NCBI GenBank assembly: GCA_012103455.1
Contig: WLWT01000001.1
Coordinates: 620,001-684,000 of the forward strand
DNA: 64,000 nucleotides
Direction of reading: 5' to 3'
DNA from: Gammaproteobacteria bacterium
GTDB lineage: Bacteria; Pseudomonadota; Gammaproteobacteria; HK1
The notes under the pieces are model-generated. The model saw nothing but the letters and a program-made list of their open reading frames with translations, made no database searches and had not been told where the DNA came from. Positions 43,215 through 51,896 of the stretch are shown here, one piece after another (position 1 is the stretch's first letter; each line of letters begins with the position of its first letter). The position numbers and the translations under genes are program-made.

Positions 43215-44536
43215 TGAAGCATCACTGGGCGATCGATGCTTGGCTGCTGGCGGCCGCGGCAATGCTCGGCACTGGTAGCGCCTGGGCCCGGAGCAACTCG
43301 AACACCCAGCTCGATTCATCAGCCCTGTTCATCGAATCAAGCCTTGAACCGCTGTCACCCTACGTGCAGCAACTGATGCTCTACCGCGTGCGCTTATATT
43401 CCGCGACGGATATTCGCTTGAGCCGGGGAGAGCTGTCCGCGCCCGAGCACGCCAACGCCATCATCAAGCCACTGGGCACGGACAAACGCTACAAAATCCG
43501 CCTGGGTCATCGCGACTACAGAGTGCTGGAGCGCACTTATGGTGTATTGGCCCAGTCTAGCGGCCCATTCCATCTGCCCGCCGCGCAATACACCGGTTTC
43601 GCCAAAGCAAGACGCGGCGGCGGGGCGCTCATAGATTCGTACAGGCGCCCCGTGGCCCGCTCGGTGCGCGTACAGGGGCGTGGCCACGGCGTATTGGTGC
43701 GGGCGCGTCCGGTGGCGGCTGAAAATGACCAATGGATCCCGGCGAGCGCCCTCATCATCTTCGATTCATGGCGGCAACAAACGCCATTGTTGGTGGCCGG
43801 TGAACCCACTTCTCGCACCATCAGCATAAGCGCGCGCGGCCTCACTGCCGCCCAACTGCCTGCGCTCACCCCGCCGGTGCCCGAGGGGGTGCGGATTTAC
43901 CCAGCACCGGCCACTATAGAGACAGTCACGGAGGGCGAAGCGCTGCTAGCGCGGCGCACGCAAACGTTTTCCATCGTGGCCGACCGCGCAGCCACCTTCG
44001 TTTTCCCCAAGCTAGTGCTGCCTTGGTGGAACACACGGAGCAACGCAAGACGCACAGTAGCGACTCGCGCACACACACTGATCGCCACCGCCGAAGACAC
44101 CGCCGGGCAGGCGCAAACAGCACTTTGGCCAGGGTATCTGGCGGCGGCCGTCTTGTTATCGACCATCGCTATTTGCCTGTGGCGGCTGCCGCTGCCGGCC
44201 TCTTGGCGCCGCTTGAGAACACGGTACCGCGCCACCAGGCAGTTCCGCGCTGCCGTGCGCTCGAGCGACGCAAAAGCCGCGCGCGAGGCAGTACTCACAT
44301 GGGCGGCAGCCCGCTGCTATGACGACCCGCCATCAACCCTCGCACAAGTGGCTGCGAGCGCCGGCGACGAGTCCACCCGACAAGCCTTATTGGCTTTGAA
44401 CGAAGCACTCTATGGCCGGCCCACCGCCGCGAGTTTGAAGCCGTGGCACACCCTTGCATTCAAGCAGCTAAAACAACCGGCTAAACACCGTACAACACGG
44501 GAGAAGAGCGGCGCTTTCTTGCCATCCCTCTATTGA
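43208..44536 (+). CDS. BatD-like protein
   Basis: A 442-residue exported protein. The ATG at 43208 overlaps the stop of the VWA/TPR gene and begins a signal sequence (AIDAWLLAAAAMLGTGSAWA). The BatD region includes ESSLEPLSPYVQQLMLYRVRLYSATDI and the typical repeat RVLERTYGVLAQSSGPFHLPAAQYTG. A single membrane segment lies near 345 (YLAAAVLLSTIAICLWRLPL), followed by a cytosolic helical tail. It is the last gene of the MoxR operon. Short tandem repeats follow its stop codon. Confidence 0.88.
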   Translation: MVMKHHWAIDAWLLAAAAMLGTGSAWARSNSNTQLDSSALFIESSLEPLSPYVQQLMLYRVRLYSATDIRLSRGELSAPEHANAIIKPLGTDKRYKIRLGHRDYRVLERTYGVLAQSSGPFHLPAAQYTGFAKARRGGGALIDSYRRPVARSVRVQGRGHGVLVRARPVAAENDQWIPASALIIFDSWRQQTPLLVAGEPTSRTISISARGLTAAQLPALTPPVPEGVRIYPAPATIETVTEGEALLARRTQTFSIVADRAATFVFPKLVLPWWNTRSNARRTVATRAHTLIATAEDTAGQAQTALWPGYLAAAVLLSTIAICLWRLPLPASWRRLRTRYRATRQFRAAVRSSDAKAAREAVLTWAAARCYDDPPSTLAQVAASAGDESTRQALLALNEALYGRPTAASLKPWHTLAFKQLKQPAKHRTTREKSGAFLPSLY

Positions 44537-44581
44537 TGGGCCATCCCTCTACTGATGGGCCACCAACTACTGATGGGCCAC
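44521..44581. repeat. short tandem repeat between convergent genes
   Basis: Three imperfect copies of ctactgatgggccaYc between the BatD stop and the convergent sensor-kinase stop. They may arise by slippage; no hairpin terminator is visible. Confidence 0.65.
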
Positions 44582-46183
44582 TAGGGGGAAAATCATGCGA
44601 AATGTGGTTCTAGAGACCTGTGCGACCAATTCAATGCTGCCACCGTGGGCGTTCACCAACGCTTTTACGATGCTAAGACCAAGCCCCGTACCGCCGCGGT
44701 TGCGAGCTGTTGTGAAAAAGGGTTGGAATATCCGCTCAGCGTTTTCCTTGGAAATACCGGCGCCTTCATCCCATACATCGATGACCACCCCAGCGCCTCG
44801 GGGGTCTACCGTGCAGGCGATACCGGCGCGCCCACTCCCATGCTGATGGGCATTGTCCAGCAGCGAAGCCACTATGGACTCCAGGGTAGCGCTGTCGATC
44901 GCAATCCTGCATTCACCCTCGCCCACCTTGAGATCCACGCCGCCGCGTTGCCCGATCCGCTGCAACACGTCCGCCGCATCGCAAACGGCTTTCTCATCGT
45001 GTTGGCCTCCACCGTGTTGGCCTCCGCCGTGCGGGATGGTGTCGGCCCGTGCCAATTCGAGCAGACGCCCCACCAACCGGTTCAAGCGCGCGGCATCCGC
45101 GCCGATGTTCGCGAGGAAACGATCGCGCTCATCGGCTTCCATATCCGGATGGTCCTGTAACAACTCGGCGGCGCCGCGAATCGCAGTGAGCGGCGACTTG
45201 AATTCATGCGAGACGTGGGATGCGAAGGTTCTGATGTACCGCGCTCTGTCTTCGAGATCCGTAGCCATTTCAGCCACCGCTTCAGACAACTGCTCGACTT
45301 CCAACGTCACGGGGTACGCGAGCGGCACAACGGCCCCGGTCTCTCCCCGCAAGGCGCGCCCGGATTGCTGAATGAGCGCACGCACCGGACGGCTGATGGT
45401 CAATGAGGTGAACACTGCAATCAGTAACACCACCATGACCATGGCCACTGCCGCCAGCGTCAATTGATACCGGCGGTGGTAGAGGACTTCTCCCAAAGTC
45501 CGTGGCGTTCTAGACACGAGCACCCCACCGAGCACCCGCCCGTCCTCGACCACAGCAGCCGATACCACCACCCGCAGCTTTGCGCCACGCGAGATAGAGG
45601 TGAAATGGGGCAGCGGTTGTTGCGGTAACCGTTCCCTCAACGTGCTGGTGCCGCGGCCCTCCAAAGTGCTGGCTATCTCAGTCAGGTGCAGCAGACTGGC
45701 CCCTAGCTCTGCCCCCGTGCTAGCAACCACCACGCCCTGATAATCCACCACCCGCACACCGGCCAAGGTAGTTCTCTGCGCGTCTTGCAAGATAGACATG
45801 AGCCGGGCCCCGGCCTCAGCCGCCAAAGCGTCAGCCGGCGGGCCGCTCATCGCATCGGGAACGGGTGGGAGAACCGGGGCACTGGCGAGATCCAGACGCG
45901 CCTCGCGGGGTTGCCAGCGCGGCACCCTATCGCGCGCCACTGGGTTAACCCGCCCGTAACGCGATAAATCCAACTTGGAATCGGCCGCCTGGCGCACCAG
46001 TTCCGCCTTGTATAAGGCCGCGACGAAAGCCGCTTGCGCAATAAGCTCCGCTTCCGTTTGCCGCACCAAGGCACTCTCGTACAGCCGCAGCAAGCCCAAG
46101 CCGGCTAGTGGCAACAACAAGATGACGATATTCACCGTCGCCAAGATGAGGCGAAGCCTCGGACGCGGCCAGGCGCTGGTCAC
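44567..46183 (-). CDS. sensor histidine kinase
   Basis: A 538-residue membrane kinase. Membrane segments are at ~12-32 and ~241-262 with a periplasmic sensor between. HAMP follows, then HisKA with the phospho-acceptor His326 in ASHVSHEFKSPLTAIRGAAE, and the HATPase boxes N (DNAHQHG), G1 (WDEGAGI), and G2 (RGGTGLGLSIV). The arrangement is CreC-like. It overlaps the 3' end of the response regulator gene by 4 bases, so both were one transcript. Because that regulator gene is split by an IS, the kinase may now lack its cognate partner and may be poorly transcribed. Confidence 0.94.
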   Translation of the reverse strand: MTSAWPRPRLRLILATVNIVILLLPLAGLGLLRLYESALVRQTEAELIAQAAFVAALYKAELVRQAADSKLDLSRYGRVNPVARDRVPRWQPREARLDLASAPVLPPVPDAMSGPPADALAAEAGARLMSILQDAQRTTLAGVRVVDYQGVVVASTGAELGASLLHLTEIASTLEGRGTSTLRERLPQQPLPHFTSISRGAKLRVVVSAAVVEDGRVLGGVLVSRTPRTLGEVLYHRRYQLTLAAVAMVMVVLLIAVFTSLTISRPVRALIQQSGRALRGETGAVVPLAYPVTLEVEQLSEAVAEMATDLEDRARYIRTFASHVSHEFKSPLTAIRGAAELLQDHPDMEADERDRFLANIGADAARLNRLVGRLLELARADTIPHGGGQHGGGQHDEKAVCDAADVLQRIGQRGGVDLKVGEGECRIAIDSATLESIVASLLDNAHQHGSGRAGIACTVDPRGAGVVIDVWDEGAGISKENAERIFQPFFTTARNRGGTGLGLSIVKALVNAHGGSIELVAQVSRTTFRMIFPLVAHQ

Positions 46184-46480
46184 GGTGTGCTATTGAACTT
46201 GTAACCGAGTCCGTGGACCGTGCGCACCGGATCGATACCCAAGGCCCTGAATTTCCCCCGCAACCGGCGCACATGCGAATCGATAGTGCGATCGCTCACC
46301 ACCCGGTGTCCGACGTAAGCCCGGTCCATCAACTCATCGCGCGAATACACCCGCCCGGGCACTTCCACCAGCGTTCTTAAAATGCCGAACTCGGTGAGGG
46401 TCAGCTCCAATTTGCTGCCGTCAAAACCGACTTCATGCCGCACCCAATCCAATGTGAGCCGGCCGCCTAGCAAAGTCTTA
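46180..46480 (-). pseudogene. response regulator, DNA-binding C-terminal part
   Basis: The winged-helix effector part of an OmpR/PhoB-type regulator: KTLLGGRLTLDWVRHEVGFDGSKLELTLTEFGILRTLVEVPGRVYSRDELMDRAYVGHRVVSDRTIDSHVRRLRGKFRALGIDPVRTVHGLGYKF. It is separated from its receiver domain by the IS at 46481. Possible internal starts would give a free DNA-binding domain. Removing the element and one TTA copy joins this piece in frame to the receiver half, restoring a 251-residue protein. Confidence 0.92.
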
Positions 46481-47367
46481 GAACCTGTTCAAGATCTGAC
46501 GATTTTGGACATCTGACCTAAACTATTGTTATCCATAGTCATAGCGGCTGCGAAGGCAATGACAGACGAGCGAATCTACCCGAGTGACCTATCTCGCCAA
46601 CAGTTCGAGAAAGTTAGACCGATCCTGGAGGCGGCGCGTCGGCGAACCAAGCCAAGACAACTCGATCTCTATCACGTGTTCAACGCAGTGTTGTACGTGC
46701 TGAAGACCGGCTGCCAATGGCGCATGTTGCCCAACGAGTATCCAAAGTGGCGAAGTGTGCATGAGTATTTCACTATCTGGCGGCAATCGTCCCCAGAAGA
46801 CTCTTGCAGCGCCTTGGACAAGGCGTTAAAAAAATGGGTTGGCGAGGCCCGCGAATCCCAGGGGCGCAGTGGCAAAGCCAGCCTGATCATCGTTGATGCA
46901 CAGAGCGTGAAGAACACAGACAGTGCAAACCACAAAGGTTATGACGCAGGCAAGAAGACTTCTGGTATCAAGCGGCACATAGCTGTGGACACTCAGGGAT
47001 TATTGCACGCTGCTTTTGTGACCACGGCAAATGTCACTGATCGAGCTGGGGCACTGGCCGCACTTGCTGCTCAAGCAGATGGGCGCCTCTCGGAGGTTAG
47101 GTGTGTAGTGGGCGATGGCGGGTACACGGGGATGGCTTTCGCTGGCGAAGTGCTGAGATTAATCGGAGCGAACGTCGAAATTATCAAACGCTCGGACACG
47201 GGTCGTTTTGCCGTCCTCCCGAAGAGGTGGGTTGTCGAGCGAACCTTCTCATGGTTTGAGAAAAACCGCCGGTTGTGGAAAAACTGTGAGCGGCTAATCG
47301 AAAGCTCGTTGGGCATGATGCTACTTGCAAATATTGCGCTGTTGCTTCGGAGATCTTGAACAGGCTC
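46481..47367 (+). mobile_element. IS5-family element (IS427/IS1031-like), intact
   Basis: The ends gaacctgttcaagatct and, complemented, gagcctgttcaagatct bound 887 bases. TTA is duplicated at 46478-46480 and 47368-47370. The element is structurally complete with an uninterrupted transposase, so it looks recent and possibly active. Confidence 0.93.
46559..47359 (+). CDS. IS5-family transposase
   Basis: A 266-residue DDE transposase. The N-terminal DUF4096-type part (YPSDLSRQQFEKVRPILEAARRRTKPR...GCQWRMLPNEYPKW) is followed by the catalytic part IIVDAQSVKNTDSANHKGYDAGKKTSGIKRHIAVD, VVGDGGYTG and RWVVERTFSWFEKNRRLWKNCER. The ATG at 46559 has an aagg box 5 bases upstream; a longer frame from a TTG is unlikely. 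The stop codon lies in the right inverted repeat. It is transcribed against the regulator gene it splits. Confidence 0.95.
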   Translation: MTDERIYPSDLSRQQFEKVRPILEAARRRTKPRQLDLYHVFNAVLYVLKTGCQWRMLPNEYPKWRSVHEYFTIWRQSSPEDSCSALDKALKKWVGEARESQGRSGKASLIIVDAQSVKNTDSANHKGYDAGKKTSGIKRHIAVDTQGLLHAAFVTTANVTDRAGALAALAAQADGRLSEVRCVVGDGGYTGMAFAGEVLRLIGANVEIIKRSDTGRFAVLPKRWVVERTFSWFEKNRRLWKNCERLIESSLGMMLLANIALLLRRS

Positions 47368-47370
47368 TTA

Positions 47371-47825
47371 GGGGGAGCCGGCTTATTCGACGCCGCAGCC
47401 TGCGGCGCAGCCCCGGCCGCCGGGATGGCACGCCGCAATACCGCCCGTACCCGCGCCACCAACTCCCTAGGACTGAAAGGTTTGCTGATGTAGTCATCGC
47501 CGCCCAACTCCAAGCCGATGATGCGGTCGATCGCGTCATCTTTGGACGTGAGGAACACGATGGGCGTGTCCGCGCGCTTTCTAATTTCCCGGCACACCTG
47601 CGTCCCATCCAACTCGGGCATCAAGATATCCAACACCACGAGATCGGGGCGGTGCTCGTCGAACATAGCCAACACTTCCTTGCCGTTCGATGCTTGCAAC
47701 GTATCGAAGCCCTGTTTGCGCAGCGCGAAAGCCACCACCTCACGAATATGTGGATCATCATCGGCTACCAACACCGTACTCACGGGATTCACCCTCTCTC
47801 GCGTTACCACGACGCCGGCCATCAT
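47371..47825 (-). pseudogene. response regulator, receiver N-terminal part
   Basis: The receiver domain of an OmpR/PhoB-type regulator with the acidic pair in VLVADDDPH, the phosphorylated Asp in LVVLDILMPELDG, Thr in FLTSKDD and Lys in YISKPFSPRELVARVRAVLRRA. A GTG near 47783 (STVLVADDD) is the more natural start than the ATG at 47825. After the linker NKPAPPK the frame runs into the IS. The DNA-binding half is at 46180-46480. The free receiver could still accept phosphate but cannot bind DNA. Confidence 0.92.
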
Positions 47826-47849
47826 ACTATTGCTCTTCGCACTGGCCGC

Positions 47850-49370
47850 TCACTTAGAAACTCGCTCTTTTAAGCTGTCTGTCCATTGGCGCTTCACCGA
47901 TAAAGCAAGCGAGCGAGACCGGTTGAACCCGCGCCAGTCCGGGGCTGCATAGCTAGCGAAATCGCTACCGGAATCCACCAATTCGGCGAGCCAGATCCGC
48001 CGCCTGGCTGGAGTGGCACCAGCCAAGCTTTGGTCGATAGCGGGGACTGCATCCGCGCTCAAACTGCGCAGGTATGCCAGATCCAGTGAACTCGGCCCCT
48101 GTGAATTCAGCCCCGTGGCCCGCGCGATATTAGTGCGGGCGATGATGGCATCGGGATTGATCACTTGCAGTGTGAACACAACACCCAAGCCCGCGATTAA
48201 AGCAGATACCAAAAACCGCTCGCCCCGGCCACCCAGCGCGGTAACACAAAGACAGCCGAAGACGGCCGCTATCCACAGCATAAAAGCGCTTGCGTAAAAG
48301 CGCAGCTCGGTCAATCCAAAAGCCTGCGTATACAGGTACATCCGATCGGCGGCGGAGCATTGAATCACCATCACCGCCGCTATCATCAAGCCGAGTAACG
48401 CCCGGATAATGCGGCGCACTTTGTGGGCATGGGCTTGCCCTAACCAACTGGCCATCAACAACACCGGAACGACCAGCACGGATAAAGCGGCGAGTTCGAA
48501 AAAGCCCCTGCGCGCGTATTGCGCGTAGGTGAGATCGGTGACCGCGCGCAGCAATGCTTCACCGCCGAAGAAATAAGTCGATTGAATGGCGATATAGGTG
48601 ATGAATAAACCATCGAGCAACACCAGGACAGTGATCAGCTCGACGACGCCGGTTGACGGCGCCACCTGCCGACAATGACGCGAGTGCACGTCCTGGTGCA
48701 ACACCCCGATACGAAGAACGGCCGCCGCTATGGCACCGCAGATCACAAAAGCAACGGCGAAAATGCCAGCGCGCTCTACATCCCACGGGAACAACTGAGC
48801 GGCGAATGTTTCGAAGCGGACATCGGCGGACGTTAACAACCATCCGAACACGAGCAGCAGCGGGGCGGCGAATAGCAAACCTCTAAGCGCACCGGCCGCC
48901 ACCGCCAACTGTTCCGAACTACTGTGCATTGCCCGATTCACATCATCACAAAACAGCCGCGGCCCGCTCATAACCGCGCCGCGCGCGGCCAACGGTAAGA
49001 TGCGCAACGCACTCATGATGGAAACACAAGACAAAGAACCCAACGCGCACTTCAGATAAGCGAGGTACGCGGTGATACCCAAAGCGAGCAGAGCCAGCCA
49101 GATGAGAACAGTTGAATCCCTGAGCGAAAACACACTACTCCAGATGAGCGAGGCGAGAATCAACAGCCAATCGATCGCATCCAGCGTGTGCCCGCTACGC
49201 AGCCGCAGCGCGGCTAGGGCGCCGATCACGGCGCAGCCGTACAACGTGATATTGGCGCCGAAGAACACGCCATCGAACAAGACGCCGCCCAGTATCGCCA
49301 ATGCCCCGACGGCCAAAACCACCAAAGGCTGCGCAGCACCGCGCAGCACCGGTTTTGTTTGCAACGTCAT
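47850..49370 (-). CDS. DUF4153/DUF4173-type integral membrane protein
   Basis: A 506-residue protein with about 12 hydrophobic segments, beginning LVVLAVGALAILGGVLFDGVFFG. The region YLYTQAFGLTELRFYASAFMLWIAAVFGCL is the hallmark of the DUF4153/DUF4173 family. The soluble C-terminus (DAIIARTNIARATGLNSQGPSSLDLAYLRSLSADAVPAI) is also conserved there. The ATG at 49370 has gagga 8 bases upstream; the longer frame from 49631 is rejected. It is 25 bases ahead of the regulator gene, so membrane protein, regulator and kinase form an operon. Its function is unknown, possibly part of the signal-sensing chain. Confidence 0.85.
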   Translation of the reverse strand: MTLQTKPVLRGAAQPLVVLAVGALAILGGVLFDGVFFGANITLYGCAVIGALAALRLRSGHTLDAIDWLLILASLIWSSVFSLRDSTVLIWLALLALGITAYLAYLKCALGSLSCVSIMSALRILPLAARGAVMSGPRLFCDDVNRAMHSSSEQLAVAAGALRGLLFAAPLLLVFGWLLTSADVRFETFAAQLFPWDVERAGIFAVAFVICGAIAAAVLRIGVLHQDVHSRHCRQVAPSTGVVELITVLVLLDGLFITYIAIQSTYFFGGEALLRAVTDLTYAQYARRGFFELAALSVLVVPVLLMASWLGQAHAHKVRRIIRALLGLMIAAVMVIQCSAADRMYLYTQAFGLTELRFYASAFMLWIAAVFGCLCVTALGGRGERFLVSALIAGLGVVFTLQVINPDAIIARTNIARATGLNSQGPSSLDLAYLRSLSADAVPAIDQSLAGATPARRRIWLAELVDSGSDFASYAAPDWRGFNRSRSLALSVKRQWTDSLKERVSK

Positions 49371-49619
49371 CGATTTTTCCTCAGCCAGGTGGCGATTGCG
49401 CCATGTGACGGTGGAAAAACAATGACGCCAGCGTGTGACGTCCAGGGGGAGAAGATAAGGCGGTTCTTCGTCAATATGTGCAGAATTTGCACATGCTTTC
49501 CTCAGCCGGCCAAGGCGCACCGCCTGCGCCCAGCCGCCTTGTGCCAAAATGTGCGGCGTTACGATGTGCGGGCAGCCACTACTGACCGTTAATTCTTCTA
49601 ATGCTTCGGAGTCCCGACT

Positions 49620-51263
49620 GTGTCTGAACACCCGACAACCCTACCCCCCGAACTGGACGTGTTAGTGGTCGGGGCCGGCTTCTCCGGCCTCTACCTGCTC
49701 CACCGCTTGCGCAAAATCGGACTGACGGCCAGAGCCGTGGAAGCCGGTAGCGGTGTAGGCGGCACCTGGTATTGGAACCGCTACCCAGGGGCGCGCTGCG
49801 ATGTGGAAAGCATGCAGTACTCCTATTCCGTATTCGAAGGGCTTGAACAGGACTGGGAGTGGAGTGAATTATTCTCCGCGCAACCGGAAATCTTGCGCTA
49901 CGCCAACCACGTCGCCAACCGCTACGGCTTGCGCCGCGACATTCAGCTCGATACCCGGGTGACGGCCACCCGTTTCGATGAGACCGCTGGCCGTTGGACC
50001 GTGACCACGCAGGCGGGCGAAGTCACCTCGGCGCGCTTCGTAGTGATGGCCACGGGCTGTCTATCCACCGCCAGAACGCCTGACTTTACGGGCATGGATG
50101 ACTACCGGGGCAATACCTATCACACCGGCCATTGGCCACATGAGCCGGTGGACTTCAGCGGCCAGCGGGTGGCCATCATCGGCACCGGCTCATCGGCCAT
50201 TCAGGCGCTCCCGGTCATCGCCGGGCAAGCCGCCCACGTCACCGTCTTCCAACGCACACCCAATTATTCGATCCCATCGCGCAACGGGCCGATGCCGGCC
50301 GACTATGCGGCGGATTGGAAGAACCACTATGCCAAGCGCCGGCAACAAGCGCGCCATTCGCGCAACGGTCTCGTGGTCAAGGGTAACGATGCGAGCGCCA
50401 TGGCCGTGTCCCCCGAGCAGCGGCAGACGGCCTACGAAGAGTACTGGCACCTGGGCGGCACGCAATTCATGGCGGCGTTCAATGATCTCATCTTCGATGC
50501 CGAGGCCAACGAGAGTGCCGCCGAATTCGTGCGCAACCAGATACGCACAACAGTAAACGATCCCACGGTGGCGGAGCTGCTGGCGCCCAAAGACTATCCC
50601 ATAGGCACCAAACGCATCTGCGTCGATAGCCACTACTTCGAGACATTCAACCGGGACAATGTGGCCCTGGTCGATATACGGCATCGGCCCATCGAAGGGC
50701 TGACTACAGAAGGGCTGGTCGCCGATGGCACTGACTACGCATTCGACGCCATCGTCTTCGCCACCGGCTTCGATGCCATGACCGGCACATTAGCGGCCAT
50801 CGATATACGCGGGCGCGCTCATCAAGCACTGGTGGACAAATGGGAAGCGGGGCCGCGCACCTATCTGGGTCTTACCTCGCACGGCTTTCCCAACCTGTTC
50901 ATGATCACAGGTCCGGGCAGTCCCTCCGTGCTCAGCAATATGATGGTGTCCATCGAGCAACACGTGGATTGGGTGACCGATCTCCTGGCGCACATGAAAC
51001 ACCACGGGCTAGACACGGTGGACGCGACCTTGCCGGCGGAGGACGATTGGGTGGAACACGTCAACGTGGTGGCCCATAAAACCCTTTATCCACGGGCCGC
51101 TTCTTGGTATATGGGCGCTAACATCCCTGGCAAACCCAGGCTCTTCTTGCCGTACATCGGTGGCGTGGGCGCCTACCGGGAACGCTGCGATGCCGCCGCC
51201 GCCAGCGGCTATGAGGGATTCGAATTCGAGACCAAGAACTCGCAAACCCAGTCGGCGGCCTGA
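49620..51263 (+). CDS. flavin monooxygenase, Baeyer-Villiger type
   Basis: FAD/NADPH enzyme inserting oxygen into ketones or related substrates; 547 residues, GTG start. The FAD-binding GxGxxG is [15 protein letters not shown] (near 15-29), followed by [27 protein letters not shown]-like sequence typical of cyclohexanone monooxygenases. The BVMO fingerprint appears as [15 protein letters not shown] (the first position is Y instead of F), and the NADPH Rossmann motif is [16 protein letters not shown]. The C-terminal [15 protein letters not shown] is also characteristic. It is transcribed divergently from the membrane-protein operon. The substrate cannot be read from sequence. Confidence 0.93.
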   Translation: [547 protein letters not shown]

Positions 51264-51410
51264 TGAAAAGTTCTAAGTATGGACGGCGTATACGGCCAAC
51301 CCAGCACCGCGGCACGGCCGTCTCGGCTGGAGCGCAAAAGACATTTTGGAGTAATTGGACGGGAAGAAGCACCTGCGCCGCAAGCACGATCAAGCACCAT
51401 TGGTGACACC

Positions 51411-51743
51411 ATGAGCGAACACTCAGCCGATGAGGACGACGAACTTCTTCGGGCAAAACTGGTCACTGAAACGGCGCGCATTCCGTGGGCCGATCTGCAA
51501 CGGTTTTTCGCCGCCGGGAAGACCATACATATAGAAGCGAACCAAGATCTCATCGACATCGCCTTCATCACCGCAAAAGACGACGGTGTTCGGCTGCAAG
51601 AATTGATGACAGCCAATGCGGTGCATCCAGTTGCCGGCGATACGGCACGGTGCTGGTACGAAGCGAAGGCGGAAGTTTGGGCGGTAATCGTACGTCCGTG
51701 GGTGCTGGTGCAAGAAGTGGAGTCTGCCGCCCCGGCGAGCTGA
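51411..51743 (+). CDS. DUF2288 protein
   Basis: A 110-residue conserved protein. The ATG at 51411 (SEHSADEDDELLRAKLVTETARIPW) gives the usual length; an upstream frame from 51279 is unsupported. The DUF2288 core is ETARIPWADLQRFFAAGKTIHIEANQDLIDIAF, ARCWYEAKAEVWAVIVRPWVLVQEV. Function unknown. A diverged C-terminal piece of a second copy is at 57974-58174. MITE copy 5 begins 11 bases after the stop codon. Confidence 0.88.
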   Translation: MSEHSADEDDELLRAKLVTETARIPWADLQRFFAAGKTIHIEANQDLIDIAFITAKDDGVRLQELMTANAVHPVAGDTARCWYEAKAEVWAVIVRPWVLVQEVESAAPAS

Positions 51744-51754
51744 TAGTGTCTAAC

Positions 51755-51894
51755 GGGCACCTCTAAAAATGCACTTTTTCCGCGATTGCGGCGTCAGTTC
51801 CGTGCTCCAATCCTGAGGTATCATCTATACACTGCGGTTCTGCGCGCGGTGCTTCCTTGCACTCACGAAAAAATGACTATTTTTAGAGCTGCCC
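51755..51894 (-). mobile_element. 140-bp MITE, copy 5
   Basis: Ends gggcacctctaaaaat and atttttagagctgccc, interior in reverse orientation relative to copy 1. It lies between DUF2288 and the truncated IS91-type transposase, whose similarity begins directly after the right end. Confidence 0.87.
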
Positions 51895-51896
51895 TT

